From: Pelagibacteraceae bacterium
GTDB lineage: Bacteria > Pseudomonadota > Alphaproteobacteria > HIMB59 > GCA-002718135
Direction of reading: 5' to 3'
Length of the DNA stretch: 32,839 nt
Assembly (NCBI GenBank): GCA_018657885.1
Contig: JABHWG010000113.1
Coordinates: forward strand, 1-32,839
Shown: in pieces, positions 17,988-29,086 of the stretch
Layout: every line of letters starts with the position of its first letter
Numbering within the stretch: position 1 is the stretch's first letter
Notes under the pieces: model-generated
The model's database searches: none
Told to the model about the DNA's origin: nothing
The model's input: only the letters and a program-made list of their open reading frames with translations
Position numbers and translations under genes: made by a program

Positions 17988-18013
17988 AAACCACCCTTTT
18001 TTAAGGGTGGTTT
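17988..18013 (+). terminator. strong hairpin followed by T-rich tract between binding-protein and permease genes
   Basis: AAACCACCCTT-TTTT-AAGGGTGGTTT: 11-bp perfect stem with a 4-nt loop, followed by attttattttac; begins 10 nt after the SBP stop. Confidence 0.75.
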
Positions 18014-18026
18014 ATTTTATTTTACA

Positions 18027-19046
18027 TTGAACATTAAACTTTATTTATTACGAAGATTTTATAGTGCAGCAATTGTATTAATTGGTGTTTCAATATTAAT
18101 ATTTATCATTGCCAGAATGATACCTGGTGACCCTGCAAGGATGGCATTAGGGCCAACAGCTACTCAAGAAATGGTTGAGAAATATAGAGATAAATTGCAC
18201 TTAAATGACCCTATTCATATTCAATATTGGTTTTTTATTAAAGGCATCACAAAGGGTGATTTAGGAGAATCAGTTTATACTAAAAGAAAAGTAACCACTG
18301 ATGTATCTACATACTTTCCAGCAACTCTAGAATTAATTATTTTTGCTTCTCTAATTATGATTTTTGTAGGAGTCCCTTTAGGGATATTAGCAGGAAGATT
18401 TAAAGACAAAGCAATAGACAATATATCAAGATTTATTTCCTTACTTGGGGTTGTTACACCCAGTTTTGTTTGGGCAGTTTTTCTTATGATTATTTTTGCT
18501 TTTTATTTAGATATTTTACCTGTTGCTGGCAGATTATCACAAGATACTGTTGCTCCTGAAAGAATAACAGGTCTGATAATTCTTGATAGCATCATTAGAG
18601 GTCAATTTAATGTAACGATTGATGCATTAAAACATATTATATTACCTGCTCTTGCTCTTTCACTTGGTGCTCTAGGACAAGCCTCGAGATTAACAAGGTC
18701 AAATATTACTGAGGTCTATGATAAACAATATATAGAAATGGCGAGAGCATATGGTTACAATGAATTTAAAATTGCAACTAAATACGCTCTTAAACCTGCT
18801 ATGATTCCGACTTTAACTATATTAGGTTTAGATTTTGCGGCTATGTTGGGAAATGCTTTTCTTGTAGAGTTTGTTTTTGCATGGCCAGGTATTGCCAAAT
18901 ATGGGGTTCAAGCAATTTTATATAAAGACCTTAATGCAATTACTGCCACAACAATGATAATAGCTACTTTCTTTGTTTTTACAAATTTAATTGTTGATTT
19001 AATAGTGGCATATCTAAATCCAAAAATTAGATTGAGTGGAAAATAA
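18027..19046 (+). CDS. ABC transporter permease, DppB/OppB-like (TTG start)
   Basis: LLRRFYSAAIVLIGVSILIFIIARMIPGDPARMALGP, GQASRLTRSNITEVYDKQYIEMARAYGYNE (EAA loop), multiple transmembrane segments. Confidence 0.93.
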   Translation: MNIKLYLLRRFYSAAIVLIGVSILIFIIARMIPGDPARMALGPTATQEMVEKYRDKLHLNDPIHIQYWFFIKGITKGDLGESVYTKRKVTTDVSTYFPATLELIIFASLIMIFVGVPLGILAGRFKDKAIDNISRFISLLGVVTPSFVWAVFLMIIFAFYLDILPVAGRLSQDTVAPERITGLIILDSIIRGQFNVTIDALKHIILPALALSLGALGQASRLTRSNITEVYDKQYIEMARAYGYNEFKIATKYALKPAMIPTLTILGLDFAAMLGNAFLVEFVFAWPGIAKYGVQAILYKDLNAITATTMIIATFFVFTNLIVDLIVAYLNPKIRLSGK

Positions 19047-19891
19047 TGAAATTATTCAAATCTAGAGGCTGGTATAAATTTTCTAAAAATCCACTTTCTG
19101 TTTTAGGCTTATTAATTGTTTCATTAATAGTTTTGATGGCAGTATTTGCAAATTATTTAACTCCATTTCCTGAGCATGCAGGGCCTTTTGTAGATATACC
19201 AAATAAAATTAAATCTCCTTCATCAACTTACTTTTTCGGTACTGACAAGATTGGAAGGGACTCTTTTTCAAGGATAATTTTTGGATACAGAACATCGCTA
19301 TATTTAGGTGTAATTGTTTTATGCATTGCTGTTCCAATTGGAACAAGTCTTGGTTTAGTTGCTGGATATTTTGGAGGAAAAATAGATGCTATAATAATGA
19401 GAATAACAGATATTTTTTTATCAATTCCTCCACTTGTATTAGCTTTATCAATAATGGCATTTTTAAAACCTACTTTAACTAACGCCATGATAGCTGTATC
19501 AATGATGTGGTGGCCTTGGTATACTCGACTAGTCTATAATTTAACAAGATCTATTAAAAATGAAGGTTTTGTTGTTTCTGCTAGAATAGTTGGCGCTTCT
19601 AATTTTCATATTATTTTTAAAGAAATTTTACCTAATTGTAGCGCTTCACTAATTACAAAAATTACCTTGGATATGGGCTTTGTTATCTTAATAGGCTCAT
19701 CTCTTAGTTTTTTAGGCTTGGGTGTTCAACCTCCCACTCCAGATTTAGGGACAATGGTTTCACAAGGATCAAAATATTTACCTGATATTTGGTGGTTGTC
19801 AGTATTTCCTGGTCTAGCAATTTTAGTCATAGTACTTGGTTTTAACTTGTTAGGGGATGGTCTTAAAGATTTATTCGATGTAGAGTTATGA
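19046..19891 (+). CDS. ABC transporter permease, DppC/OppC-like
   Basis: YFFGTDKIGRDSFSRIIFGYRTSLYLG, EGFVVSARIVGASNFHIIFKEILPN, SSLSFLGLGVQPPTPDLGTMVSQG. Overlaps both neighbours. Confidence 0.94.
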   Translation: MKLFKSRGWYKFSKNPLSVLGLLIVSLIVLMAVFANYLTPFPEHAGPFVDIPNKIKSPSSTYFFGTDKIGRDSFSRIIFGYRTSLYLGVIVLCIAVPIGTSLGLVAGYFGGKIDAIIMRITDIFLSIPPLVLALSIMAFLKPTLTNAMIAVSMMWWPWYTRLVYNLTRSIKNEGFVVSARIVGASNFHIIFKEILPNCSASLITKITLDMGFVILIGSSLSFLGLGVQPPTPDLGTMVSQGSKYLPDIWWLSVFPGLAILVIVLGFNLLGDGLKDLFDVEL

Positions 19892-20742
19892 CAATACTTT
19901 CTATTAAAAATCTAGAGGTTAAATTTAAGCATTTTGAAGGAATTACAACTGCACTAAAAAAAATATCATTAAATATAAAACATGGTGAAAAAGTTGCATT
20001 GGTAGGAGAATCTGGTTCTGGTAAATCTGTTACAGCTAGAATGATATTAGGATTATTATCTAATCCAAATATTAAAAAAAGTGGAGAAATATTTTTCGAA
20101 AACAAAGACCTTTTGAAAGAAAGTAGTTCACAAATAAAAAAAATTCGAGGTAACGATATATCAATGATTTTTCAAGACCCAGTCTCATCCATGAATCCCT
20201 TTTTTACTGTAAGAAAGCAAATGTTACAGGCACTAGAAAATCATAACAAAAACTATGATAAAAAAAATATAGATGAATATTTTATTAATCTTCTTCGTGA
20301 TGTAAAAATTGAAGACCCTCAAAGAGTTCTTAATTCATACGCTTTCCAATTAAGTGGGGGTATGGCTCAGAGAGTAATGATCAGTATGGCTATGATTAAC
20401 AAGCCAAAATTAATACTCGCAGATGAACCTACAACCGCTTTAGATGTTACGGTTCAAAAAACAGTATTAAAAATAATGAAAGAAATAATTAGTCAAAAAA
20501 AAATGTCTATGTTGTTGATTAGTCACAACTTGGGGGTTGTAAGAGAATTTGCTGATAGAATTTATGTAATTTATCAAGGATCGATTTTAGAAGAAGGAAC
20601 CACTGAGCAAATTTTTAATTCACCAGGACATATTTATACACAAACACTTTTACGAGCTATTCCTAAAATCAATAGTTCACAACTACCTAGTCTTAATGCT
20701 GAAAATATTAATTATTTAAGCCAACCTAAATTTACTCATTAG
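19888..20742 (+). CDS. ABC transporter ATP-binding protein, DppD/OppD-like
   Basis: Walker A GESGSGKSV, signature LSGGMAQRV, Walker B LILADEPTTALDV, H-loop LISHNLGVV. ATGA overlap with the upstream gene. Confidence 0.95.
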   Translation: MTILSIKNLEVKFKHFEGITTALKKISLNIKHGEKVALVGESGSGKSVTARMILGLLSNPNIKKSGEIFFENKDLLKESSSQIKKIRGNDISMIFQDPVSSMNPFFTVRKQMLQALENHNKNYDKKNIDEYFINLLRDVKIEDPQRVLNSYAFQLSGGMAQRVMISMAMINKPKLILADEPTTALDVTVQKTVLKIMKEIISQKKMSMLLISHNLGVVREFADRIYVIYQGSILEEGTTEQIFNSPGHIYTQTLLRAIPKINSSQLPSLNAENINYLSQPKFTH

Positions 20743-20744
20743 AT

Positions 20745-21527
20745 ATGTCAGAACCTTTATTAAAAATACAAAATGTTAAAAAAATTTTTAAAGTAGGCTT
20801 TTCTAATGTTATTGCTGTAAACGATGTTAGCTTTAATATTGAAAAACATGACTCAGTGTCAATTGTGGGAGAGTCAGGATCAGGTAAAACAACTTTAGCA
20901 AATTTAATTCTTGGGATTGAAGAACCCACCGCTGGTACAATTTTATATAATGACAAAAAAATTAATTTTAACGATAAAGGATTAAGAAAAAAAATTCAAT
21001 TCGTTCAACAAAATCCCTTATCATCTCTAAATCCAAAAAAAACCATTTATCAAACTTTAGAATTACCACTTAAAATTCATAATATTTGTCCTCGAGAAGA
21101 TGTAAAAAGTAAAATAATAGAATTATTAAGATATGTTGATTTAGATCAAAGTTACCTGGAGAGACATCCATATTCTTTATCAGGTGGGCAAAGACAACGA
21201 ATATCAGTGGCAAGAGCTCTAGCTTGTGAACCAGAAATAATAATTTTTGATGAACCTACTTCCGCTTTGGATGTTTTAATTCAATTAAAAATTCTAAACT
21301 TACTTGCTGAAATTAAAGAAAAACTAAATCTTACATATATTTTTATCACTCATGATCTGGCAGTAGTAAGAAATATTTCAGATAAAACAATAGTTATGAA
21401 TAAAGGAAATATAGTTGAAATGAATGATACACAAAAGGTGTTTGAGTCTCCAAAACAAGAATATACAAAAGAATTAATAAGATCAATTCCAACAATTACT
21501 GATGAAGAGGAGGCTGCAAAACCATGA
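20745..21527 (+). CDS. ABC transporter ATP-binding protein, DppF/OppF-like
   Basis: Walker A GESGSGKTT, signature LSGGQRQRISVARAL, Walker B IIIFDEPTSALDV, H-loop FITHDLAVV. Confidence 0.95.
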   Translation: MSEPLLKIQNVKKIFKVGFSNVIAVNDVSFNIEKHDSVSIVGESGSGKTTLANLILGIEEPTAGTILYNDKKINFNDKGLRKKIQFVQQNPLSSLNPKKTIYQTLELPLKIHNICPREDVKSKIIELLRYVDLDQSYLERHPYSLSGGQRQRISVARALACEPEIIIFDEPTSALDVLIQLKILNLLAEIKEKLNLTYIFITHDLAVVRNISDKTIVMNKGNIVEMNDTQKVFESPKQEYTKELIRSIPTITDEEEAAKP

Positions 21528-22012
21528 ATAAATTAGAAAAAGAAATTTATAATATTTATTTAAAATATGAGAGCCATGAAACTGTCATTAAAAAAGTAGT
21601 TGCATTAATACGCAAAGAAATAGGTTTCAAGTTATTAACTTTCATGATTTTTAGTAACAATCAAAAATTTGCAAAAAGAATATATTCTTCAGATGAAAAT
21701 AAATATCCAATTGGCAAATCTAAAAAATTACCAAACAATTATTGGGCTGTTATGACTGTACAAAAAAGACGCTCTTTTATTGGTAATAACAAAAAAATAA
21801 TAGAAAAATATTTTTATGATCATAAAATCATTACTTCACTTGGCTGTGAAGCAATTCTTAATCAAGTTGTAACTTATAATAAAAAAACTATCGGATGTAT
21901 TAATATTTTACACAAAAAAAACTATTTTACAAAAATACATCAAGAGAAAATGAATATTATTTCAAAGTGTGTAGTGGCTCTTTTCTTAGATAAACAAAAG
22001 GAAATTAAATAA
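21524..22012 (+). CDS. small GAF-like domain protein
   Basis: 162 aa, overlaps both neighbours. C-terminal half GCEAILNQVVTYNKKTIGCINILHKKNYFTKIHQEKMNIIS resembles a GAF fold (strand 'kkTIGcInil'). Assigned by pattern recognition only. Confidence 0.6.
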   Translation: MNKLEKEIYNIYLKYESHETVIKKVVALIRKEIGFKLLTFMIFSNNQKFAKRIYSSDENKYPIGKSKKLPNNYWAVMTVQKRRSFIGNNKKIIEKYFYDHKIITSLGCEAILNQVVTYNKKTIGCINILHKKNYFTKIHQEKMNIISKCVVALFLDKQKEIK

Positions 22013-23115
22013 TGAATAATAGAGTAGAAAAAATTTATAAAATTCTTGATAATTCAAACCTAGATGCTGTAGCATTAGTCCCAGGATCAAACTTTAAATA
22101 CATAACTGGTGGAAATTTTCATCTGATGGAAAGGCCTACAACTCTAATAATTACTAAAAAAAGAGAATTAATTGCTATTCTGCCATCATTAGAAGTTGAC
22201 AGTTTTAATAAACTTGGTCTTTCTGCAAATGTAATAAGCTGGCATGATAAAAATGGTTACAACGATGCATTTAAAGAAGCGAGTGAAATTATTGGAGATA
22301 TAAAAATAATAGGCGTCGAAGGACAAAGAATCAGATTTTTTGAAACAGAAGCCTTTAAAGAAAATTTTTCTAAAATAACTCTATTAAACTTTCACAAGGA
22401 AATATCTTCCATAAGACTTAATAAAGATAAAGAAGAGGTAGATTATTTAAGTAAAGCAATTAATATTTCTGAAGTTTCTCTAGAAAACACCTTAAATTAT
22501 ATAAAAATTGGGATGAGTGAACTTGAGGTTAAACAGTTTCTAATCCAGCAACTATATCAAAATGGGGCTGAAGGTATTTCTTTTGATCCAATTGTATTAA
22601 GTGCTGCAAATTCTGCTCTTCCTCATGGACATTCCTCTGAAAATAATAAATTAAAAAAAGGTGATGCCATTTTATTTGATTTTGGAGGAACATACCAAGG
22701 TTTCAATGCAGACATTACAAGAACTTTTTTTCTAGAAGAAATAAATGAAATACAAAAAAATGTTTACAATAACGTACTTGAAGCAAATTTAATTGGAATT
22801 AAAAATTCAATTATACCTAAAACTATGCATGAAATTGATGACTCAACTACTAATGTTTTAGAAAATGGAGGATTTAAAGAATTTATTGTCCATAAAACTG
22901 GACATGGTTTAGGTTTAGATGTGCATGAAGATCCATATATCGTAAGAGGTAATCACTCTAGCTTAGAAGAAGGCATGATAATTACAATAGAGCCAGGCCT
23001 CTATTTACCTGGTAAATTTGGAATAAGAATAGAAGATGATGTTTTGATTACAGACAACTCTCCAAATGTTCTTACAAATTTTTCTAAAGAAATAAGAATA
23101 ATAAAAAATGATTAA
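22012..23115 (+). CDS. M24-family metallopeptidase (Xaa-Pro peptidase / PepQ-like)
   Basis: 367 aa. All five metal-ligand motifs appear intact: DFGGTYQGFNADITRTFF (two Asp), HKTGHGLGLDVHEDP (His), ITIEPGLYLPG (Glu), IRIEDDVLIT (Glu). Confidence 0.92.
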   Translation: MNNRVEKIYKILDNSNLDAVALVPGSNFKYITGGNFHLMERPTTLIITKKRELIAILPSLEVDSFNKLGLSANVISWHDKNGYNDAFKEASEIIGDIKIIGVEGQRIRFFETEAFKENFSKITLLNFHKEISSIRLNKDKEEVDYLSKAINISEVSLENTLNYIKIGMSELEVKQFLIQQLYQNGAEGISFDPIVLSAANSALPHGHSSENNKLKKGDAILFDFGGTYQGFNADITRTFFLEEINEIQKNVYNNVLEANLIGIKNSIIPKTMHEIDDSTTNVLENGGFKEFIVHKTGHGLGLDVHEDPYIVRGNHSSLEEGMIITIEPGLYLPGKFGIRIEDDVLITDNSPNVLTNFSKEIRIIKND

Positions 23116-24124
23116 AAAAAATGCAACAATCATTGATGTGGCAAAACTTGCTAATGTAGGGACGATGAGTGTTTCAAGATTTTTTAAAAATTCTTCACTT
23201 GTTTCTCCACAACTTCAGAATAGAATAAGTGAGGCAGCAAAAAATTTATCCTATACCCCAAATCCTATTGCGTCATCTCTTGCCTCCAGAAACACAAAAA
23301 TAATTCCTATTTATATTCCATATCTTCGATTTGCAGCTATTCATTATATGAGAAGTATAAACAAAGTTTTACACAAACAAGGTTTTCAAAATTTTTTACT
23401 TAGCAATGACGGTATATCAAGCGAAGAAAAAATATTTGAAAATATACTAAAATGGAACCCTCAAGGATTAATAATAGTGGGAAATATTACTTCACGAAAT
23501 GTCAGAAAAAAACTTATGGAAATAAAAATTCCTTTGGTAGAAACAGCTACAAGTAATCCAGTAGATACATTTGTTGGTGTTGACTATGAAAATGCTGGTG
23601 TTCGTATGGCAGATTATTTGATAAAAAAAAATTATAATAACATTGCTTTTGTTGGAACAAGTTTGGAGTCTAAATCTTTACACACTTCTCTTATCTATAA
23701 AGGCTTTAAGAAAACAATTCAAAAACACGGTATGAAAATTAGTCAATTAATAAACTATAAGGAAAAAGAAAAAGACAATCTGCTAACAAAGAGTCAAAAT
23801 CCTGGTGCAGACTCTATGAGTAAAATTATTTCCTCTAAAGAAAAAATTGACGTAGTTGTTTATGCAGATGACTTATTTGCTTTAGATGCTCATATTTTTT
23901 GTAAAAAAAATAATATTAAAATAAAAAAAGATATTAGTCTTTCAACTTTTAGTGGAACTATACCTGAAATATTCGATGTTAATCCATCAATTACATCCAT
24001 AGATATGGATCATAAAAAAGTAGGTTTACTTGCTGCAGAATTATTAATTAAAAAATTAAATAATAAAACTCATAAAAAAATTAACTACATTGAATCCAAT
24101 TTTATTATTGGAGGAAGTGCATAA
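23108..24124 (+). CDS. LacI-family transcriptional regulator (GntR(Eco)-like HTH)
   Basis: ATIIDVAKLANVGTMSVSRFFKNSSLVSPQLQNRISEAAKNLSYTPNPIASSLASRNTKII is a LacI-type HTH plus hinge, followed by a periplasmic-binding-like domain (VGVDYENAGVRMADYLIKKNYNNIAFVGTS). Confidence 0.95.
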   Translation: MIKKNATIIDVAKLANVGTMSVSRFFKNSSLVSPQLQNRISEAAKNLSYTPNPIASSLASRNTKIIPIYIPYLRFAAIHYMRSINKVLHKQGFQNFLLSNDGISSEEKIFENILKWNPQGLIIVGNITSRNVRKKLMEIKIPLVETATSNPVDTFVGVDYENAGVRMADYLIKKNYNNIAFVGTSLESKSLHTSLIYKGFKKTIQKHGMKISQLINYKEKEKDNLLTKSQNPGADSMSKIISSKEKIDVVVYADDLFALDAHIFCKKNNIKIKKDISLSTFSGTIPEIFDVNPSITSIDMDHKKVGLLAAELLIKKLNNKTHKKINYIESNFIIGGSA

Positions 24125-24142
24125 ATATTTATTATAATTTAT

Positions 24143-24540
24143 TTATATTTTTTCGTAAAAATTTGAATTGAGAGCATCAATTTTTGCTTGAGCTATGATC
24201 ATTTGTTCATTAACTTTATCTGTTTCTTGTCCTTCAAGCTCTTGAATTTCTTTTTCAATAGCTGACTTTTCAAGTGTGTTTATTTCATCAACACTCTCCG
24301 CAAGAACTATACATTTCTCTGGATTAACTTCAGCAAAACCGCCAGACACGAAAAAAGATTTTAATAAGTTTTTACCTTCGCCGTAAACCATTACTCTGCC
24401 TGGTCTTAATGAAGACATTACTTTGCTGTGTCCAGGAAGAACGCCAAAATCGCCATCCTTTCCTGGAACAATAATCATTCCTACCTCATCATTAAAGATA
24501 AGGTTTTCAGGTGAAACTAAATCAAACGAAATTGTTGTCA

Positions 24541-24541
<1 letters not shown>
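24143..24541 (-). CDS. atpC: F1F0 ATP synthase subunit epsilon
   Basis: 132 aa. ISFDLVSPENLIFNDEVGMIIVPGKDGDFGVLPGHSKVMSSLRPG; last gene of the F1 operon. Confidence 0.95.
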
Positions 24542-26870
<2,329 letters not shown>

Positions 26871-26873
26871 TAA

Positions 26874-28409
26874 TTAGTTACTCGTAAATTTTTCAATAAT
26901 GTTATCTAAGATTGACTTTAATTTTTCATCATTCTCTTTTGATAACTCTTTTTCATTGGCAATTGCATCTAATAATTCAGCATGACTAGATCTCATTTCA
27001 TTTAAAACTTCCGTTTCAAAACGAACAACATCATTAACTGCTACTTTATCAAGATAACCTCTCACACCAGCATAAATCGATACAACTTGCTCCGATACGG
27101 TTAGTGGTGAGTATTGCCCTTGCTTAAGAATTTCAACAAGTCTTGCTCCACGGTTAAGTAATTGTTTAGTTGATGCATCTAGATCAGATGCAAACTGTGC
27201 AAACGCTGCCATTTCACGATATTGTGCCAACTCTAATTTAACAGGACCTGCAATCTTTTTCATTGCCTTAGTTTGAGCGGCAGAACCAACACGACTAACA
27301 GATAAACCTACATTAATTGCTGGACGAATACCTGCAAAGAATAAGTCAGTCTCTAAAAAGATCTGTCCGTCAGTTATTGAAATAACATTTGTTGGAATAT
27401 ATGCAGAAAGATCACCAGCTTGCGTTTCGATAATAGGCAAGGCTGTTAAACTTCCACCACCGTGTTCGTCACTCATTTTTGCAGCTCTTTCGAGAAGACG
27501 GCTATGAATATAAAAAACGTCTCCTGGATATGCTTCACGTCCTGGTGGTCGTCTTAATAAAAGAGACATCTGTCTATACGCAACAGCCTGCTTAGATAAA
27601 TCATCGTATACAATAAGTGCATGCATTCCATTATCTCTAAAAAACTCACCCATTGTACAACCTGTGTACGCAGATAAAAATTGAAGAGGCGCAGGTTCTG
27701 ATGCTGTTGCAGCCACAACTATAGTGTATTCCATTGCACCGTTATCTTCTAATGTTTTGACAATCTGCGCTACTGTTGATCTTTTTTGTCCAATAGCAAC
27801 ATAGATACAATATAATTTTTCTTTTTCGTTATCTGATTGGTTAACTGTTTTTTGGTTTAAAATAGCATCAATTGCAACTGCTGTTTTTCCAGTTTGTCTA
27901 TCACCAATAATAAGTTCACGCTGTCCTCTACCAACAGGGACAAGAGCATCTAACGCTTTGATACCTGTCTGCATTGGCTCTGATACACTTTGACGAGGAA
28001 TAATTCCTGGAGCTTTTAATTCTATTCTTCTTTTTTCAGATGATTGAATTGGTCCTTTACCATCAATAGGGTTTCCTAAACCATCAACAACACGACCTAA
28101 TAATTCTTTTCCAACAGGAACATCAACAATTTCTCCTGTACGTTTAACTGTGTCACCTTCTTTAATACCAGTATCATCTCCAAATATTGAAACACCAACA
28201 TTATCCATTTCAAGGTTAAGAGCCATACCTTTAACTCCGCCTGGAAACTCTACCATCTCACCAGCTTGTACTTGGTCTAGACCATATACGCGGGCGATAC
28301 CATCACCAACACTAAGTACAGTTCCAACCTCAGCTACATCTGCTTTAGTTTCAAAATTGGCAATCTGATCTTTTATTACTGAAGAAATTTCAGCTGCTTT
28401 AATTTCCAT
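26874..28409 (-). CDS. atpA: F1F0 ATP synthase subunit alpha
   Basis: [60 protein letters not shown]. Confidence 0.99.
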   Translation of the reverse strand: MEIKAAEISSVIKDQIANFETKADVAEVGTVLSVGDGIARVYGLDQVQAGEMVEFPGGVKGMALNLEMDNVGVSIFGDDTGIKEGDTVKRTGEIVDVPVGKELLGRVVDGLGNPIDGKGPIQSSEKRRIELKAPGIIPRQSVSEPMQTGIKALDALVPVGRGQRELIIGDRQTGKTAVAIDAILNQKTVNQSDNEKEKLYCIYVAIGQKRSTVAQIVKTLEDNGAMEYTIVVAATASEPAPLQFLSAYTGCTMGEFFRDNGMHALIVYDDLSKQAVAYRQMSLLLRRPPGREAYPGDVFYIHSRLLERAAKMSDEHGGGSLTALPIIETQAGDLSAYIPTNVISITDGQIFLETDLFFAGIRPAINVGLSVSRVGSAAQTKAMKKIAGPVKLELAQYREMAAFAQFASDLDASTKQLLNRGARLVEILKQGQYSPLTVSEQVVSIYAGVRGYLDKVAVNDVVRFETEVLNEMRSSHAELLDAIANEKELSKENDEKLKSILDNIIEKFTSN

Positions 28410-28966
28410 TACGCCCCCTTCATTGCGATTCTAAGTTTATTTATTTTATTAGCTAGAGAAGTATCAATCATCTTTGATCCTACTTTAACAATTAATCCAC
28501 CCATAATATTTTTATCAACATCAAAAGACAGTAATAACTTATCACCTAAAATATTTTTAAGTTGATTGGTAATATTATTTTTTTGATCATCATTTAACTC
28601 ATCTGCTGAAGTTATGCCAGCTAATACATCTCCTCTTTTATGAGAATTAATTTTAATAAATTGAGTAATGATTGATGCTAGGTTAGAAAATCTTTTATTT
28701 TTTTCAATTACTTTTAAAAACGTATTTGTTAGTTCATTTGCATTTATTTTTTTTAATAAACTTTCAAAAATATTAAGTTTATCTGGAGAAGGAATTAAAG
28801 GACTTTTGATAACCAAGTTTAATTCTTTATTATCTTTTAAAATATTCTTTAAATTAGAAAGATCGGTTAACACAGGATCAACAGCTTTTTTTTCTGCAGC
28901 TAAATCGTATAATGCAGAAGCATACCTATCCGATATTAGGTCTCCTGATGCTAGTTGTGATGCCAT
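28409..28966 (-). CDS. atpH: F1F0 ATP synthase subunit delta
   Basis: 185 aa. [26 protein letters not shown] ... [35 protein letters not shown]; first gene of the F1 operon. Confidence 0.95.
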   Translation of the reverse strand: MASQLASGDLISDRYASALYDLAAEKKAVDPVLTDLSNLKNILKDNKELNLVIKSPLIPSPDKLNIFESLLKKINANELTNTFLKVIEKNKRFSNLASIITQFIKINSHKRGDVLAGITSADELNDDQKNNITNQLKNILGDKLLLSFDVDKNIMGGLIVKVGSKMIDTSLANKINKLRIAMKGA

Positions 28967-29062
28967 TAAATTATTCTCCGTAAGGAATTAGTGAGAGGCT
29001 ATTAACACATCAGAAAAAGTAGGTAAACTCTCAGTTTATGCGTCAAATATGTTAATTTGCTT

Positions 29063-29076
29063 ATTTAGGCCTAAAT
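29063..29076. repeat. 14-bp perfect palindrome ATTTAGGCCTAAAT in priA-atpH intergenic region
   Basis: Self-complementary sequence read directly; lies 11 bp past the priA stop and about 97 bp upstream of the atpH start. Confidence 0.5.
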
Positions 29077-29086
29077 TGTGAATAAA

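Noticed and set aside
22012-23115. Creatinase (creatine amidinohydrolase) as the M24-fold protein
   Set aside because: Attractive given the N-methylhydantoinase-like genes, but creatinases lack the metal-ligand set, and all five M24 metal ligands appear intact here.
24125-24142. Possible bidirectional terminator between lacI and atpC
   Set aside because: Only 18 bp of AT-rich sequence with no convincing stem.
28668-28991. 107-aa plus-strand ORF over atpH
   Set aside because: Antisense to atpH, which is clearly coding; Phe/Ser-rich antisense composition.
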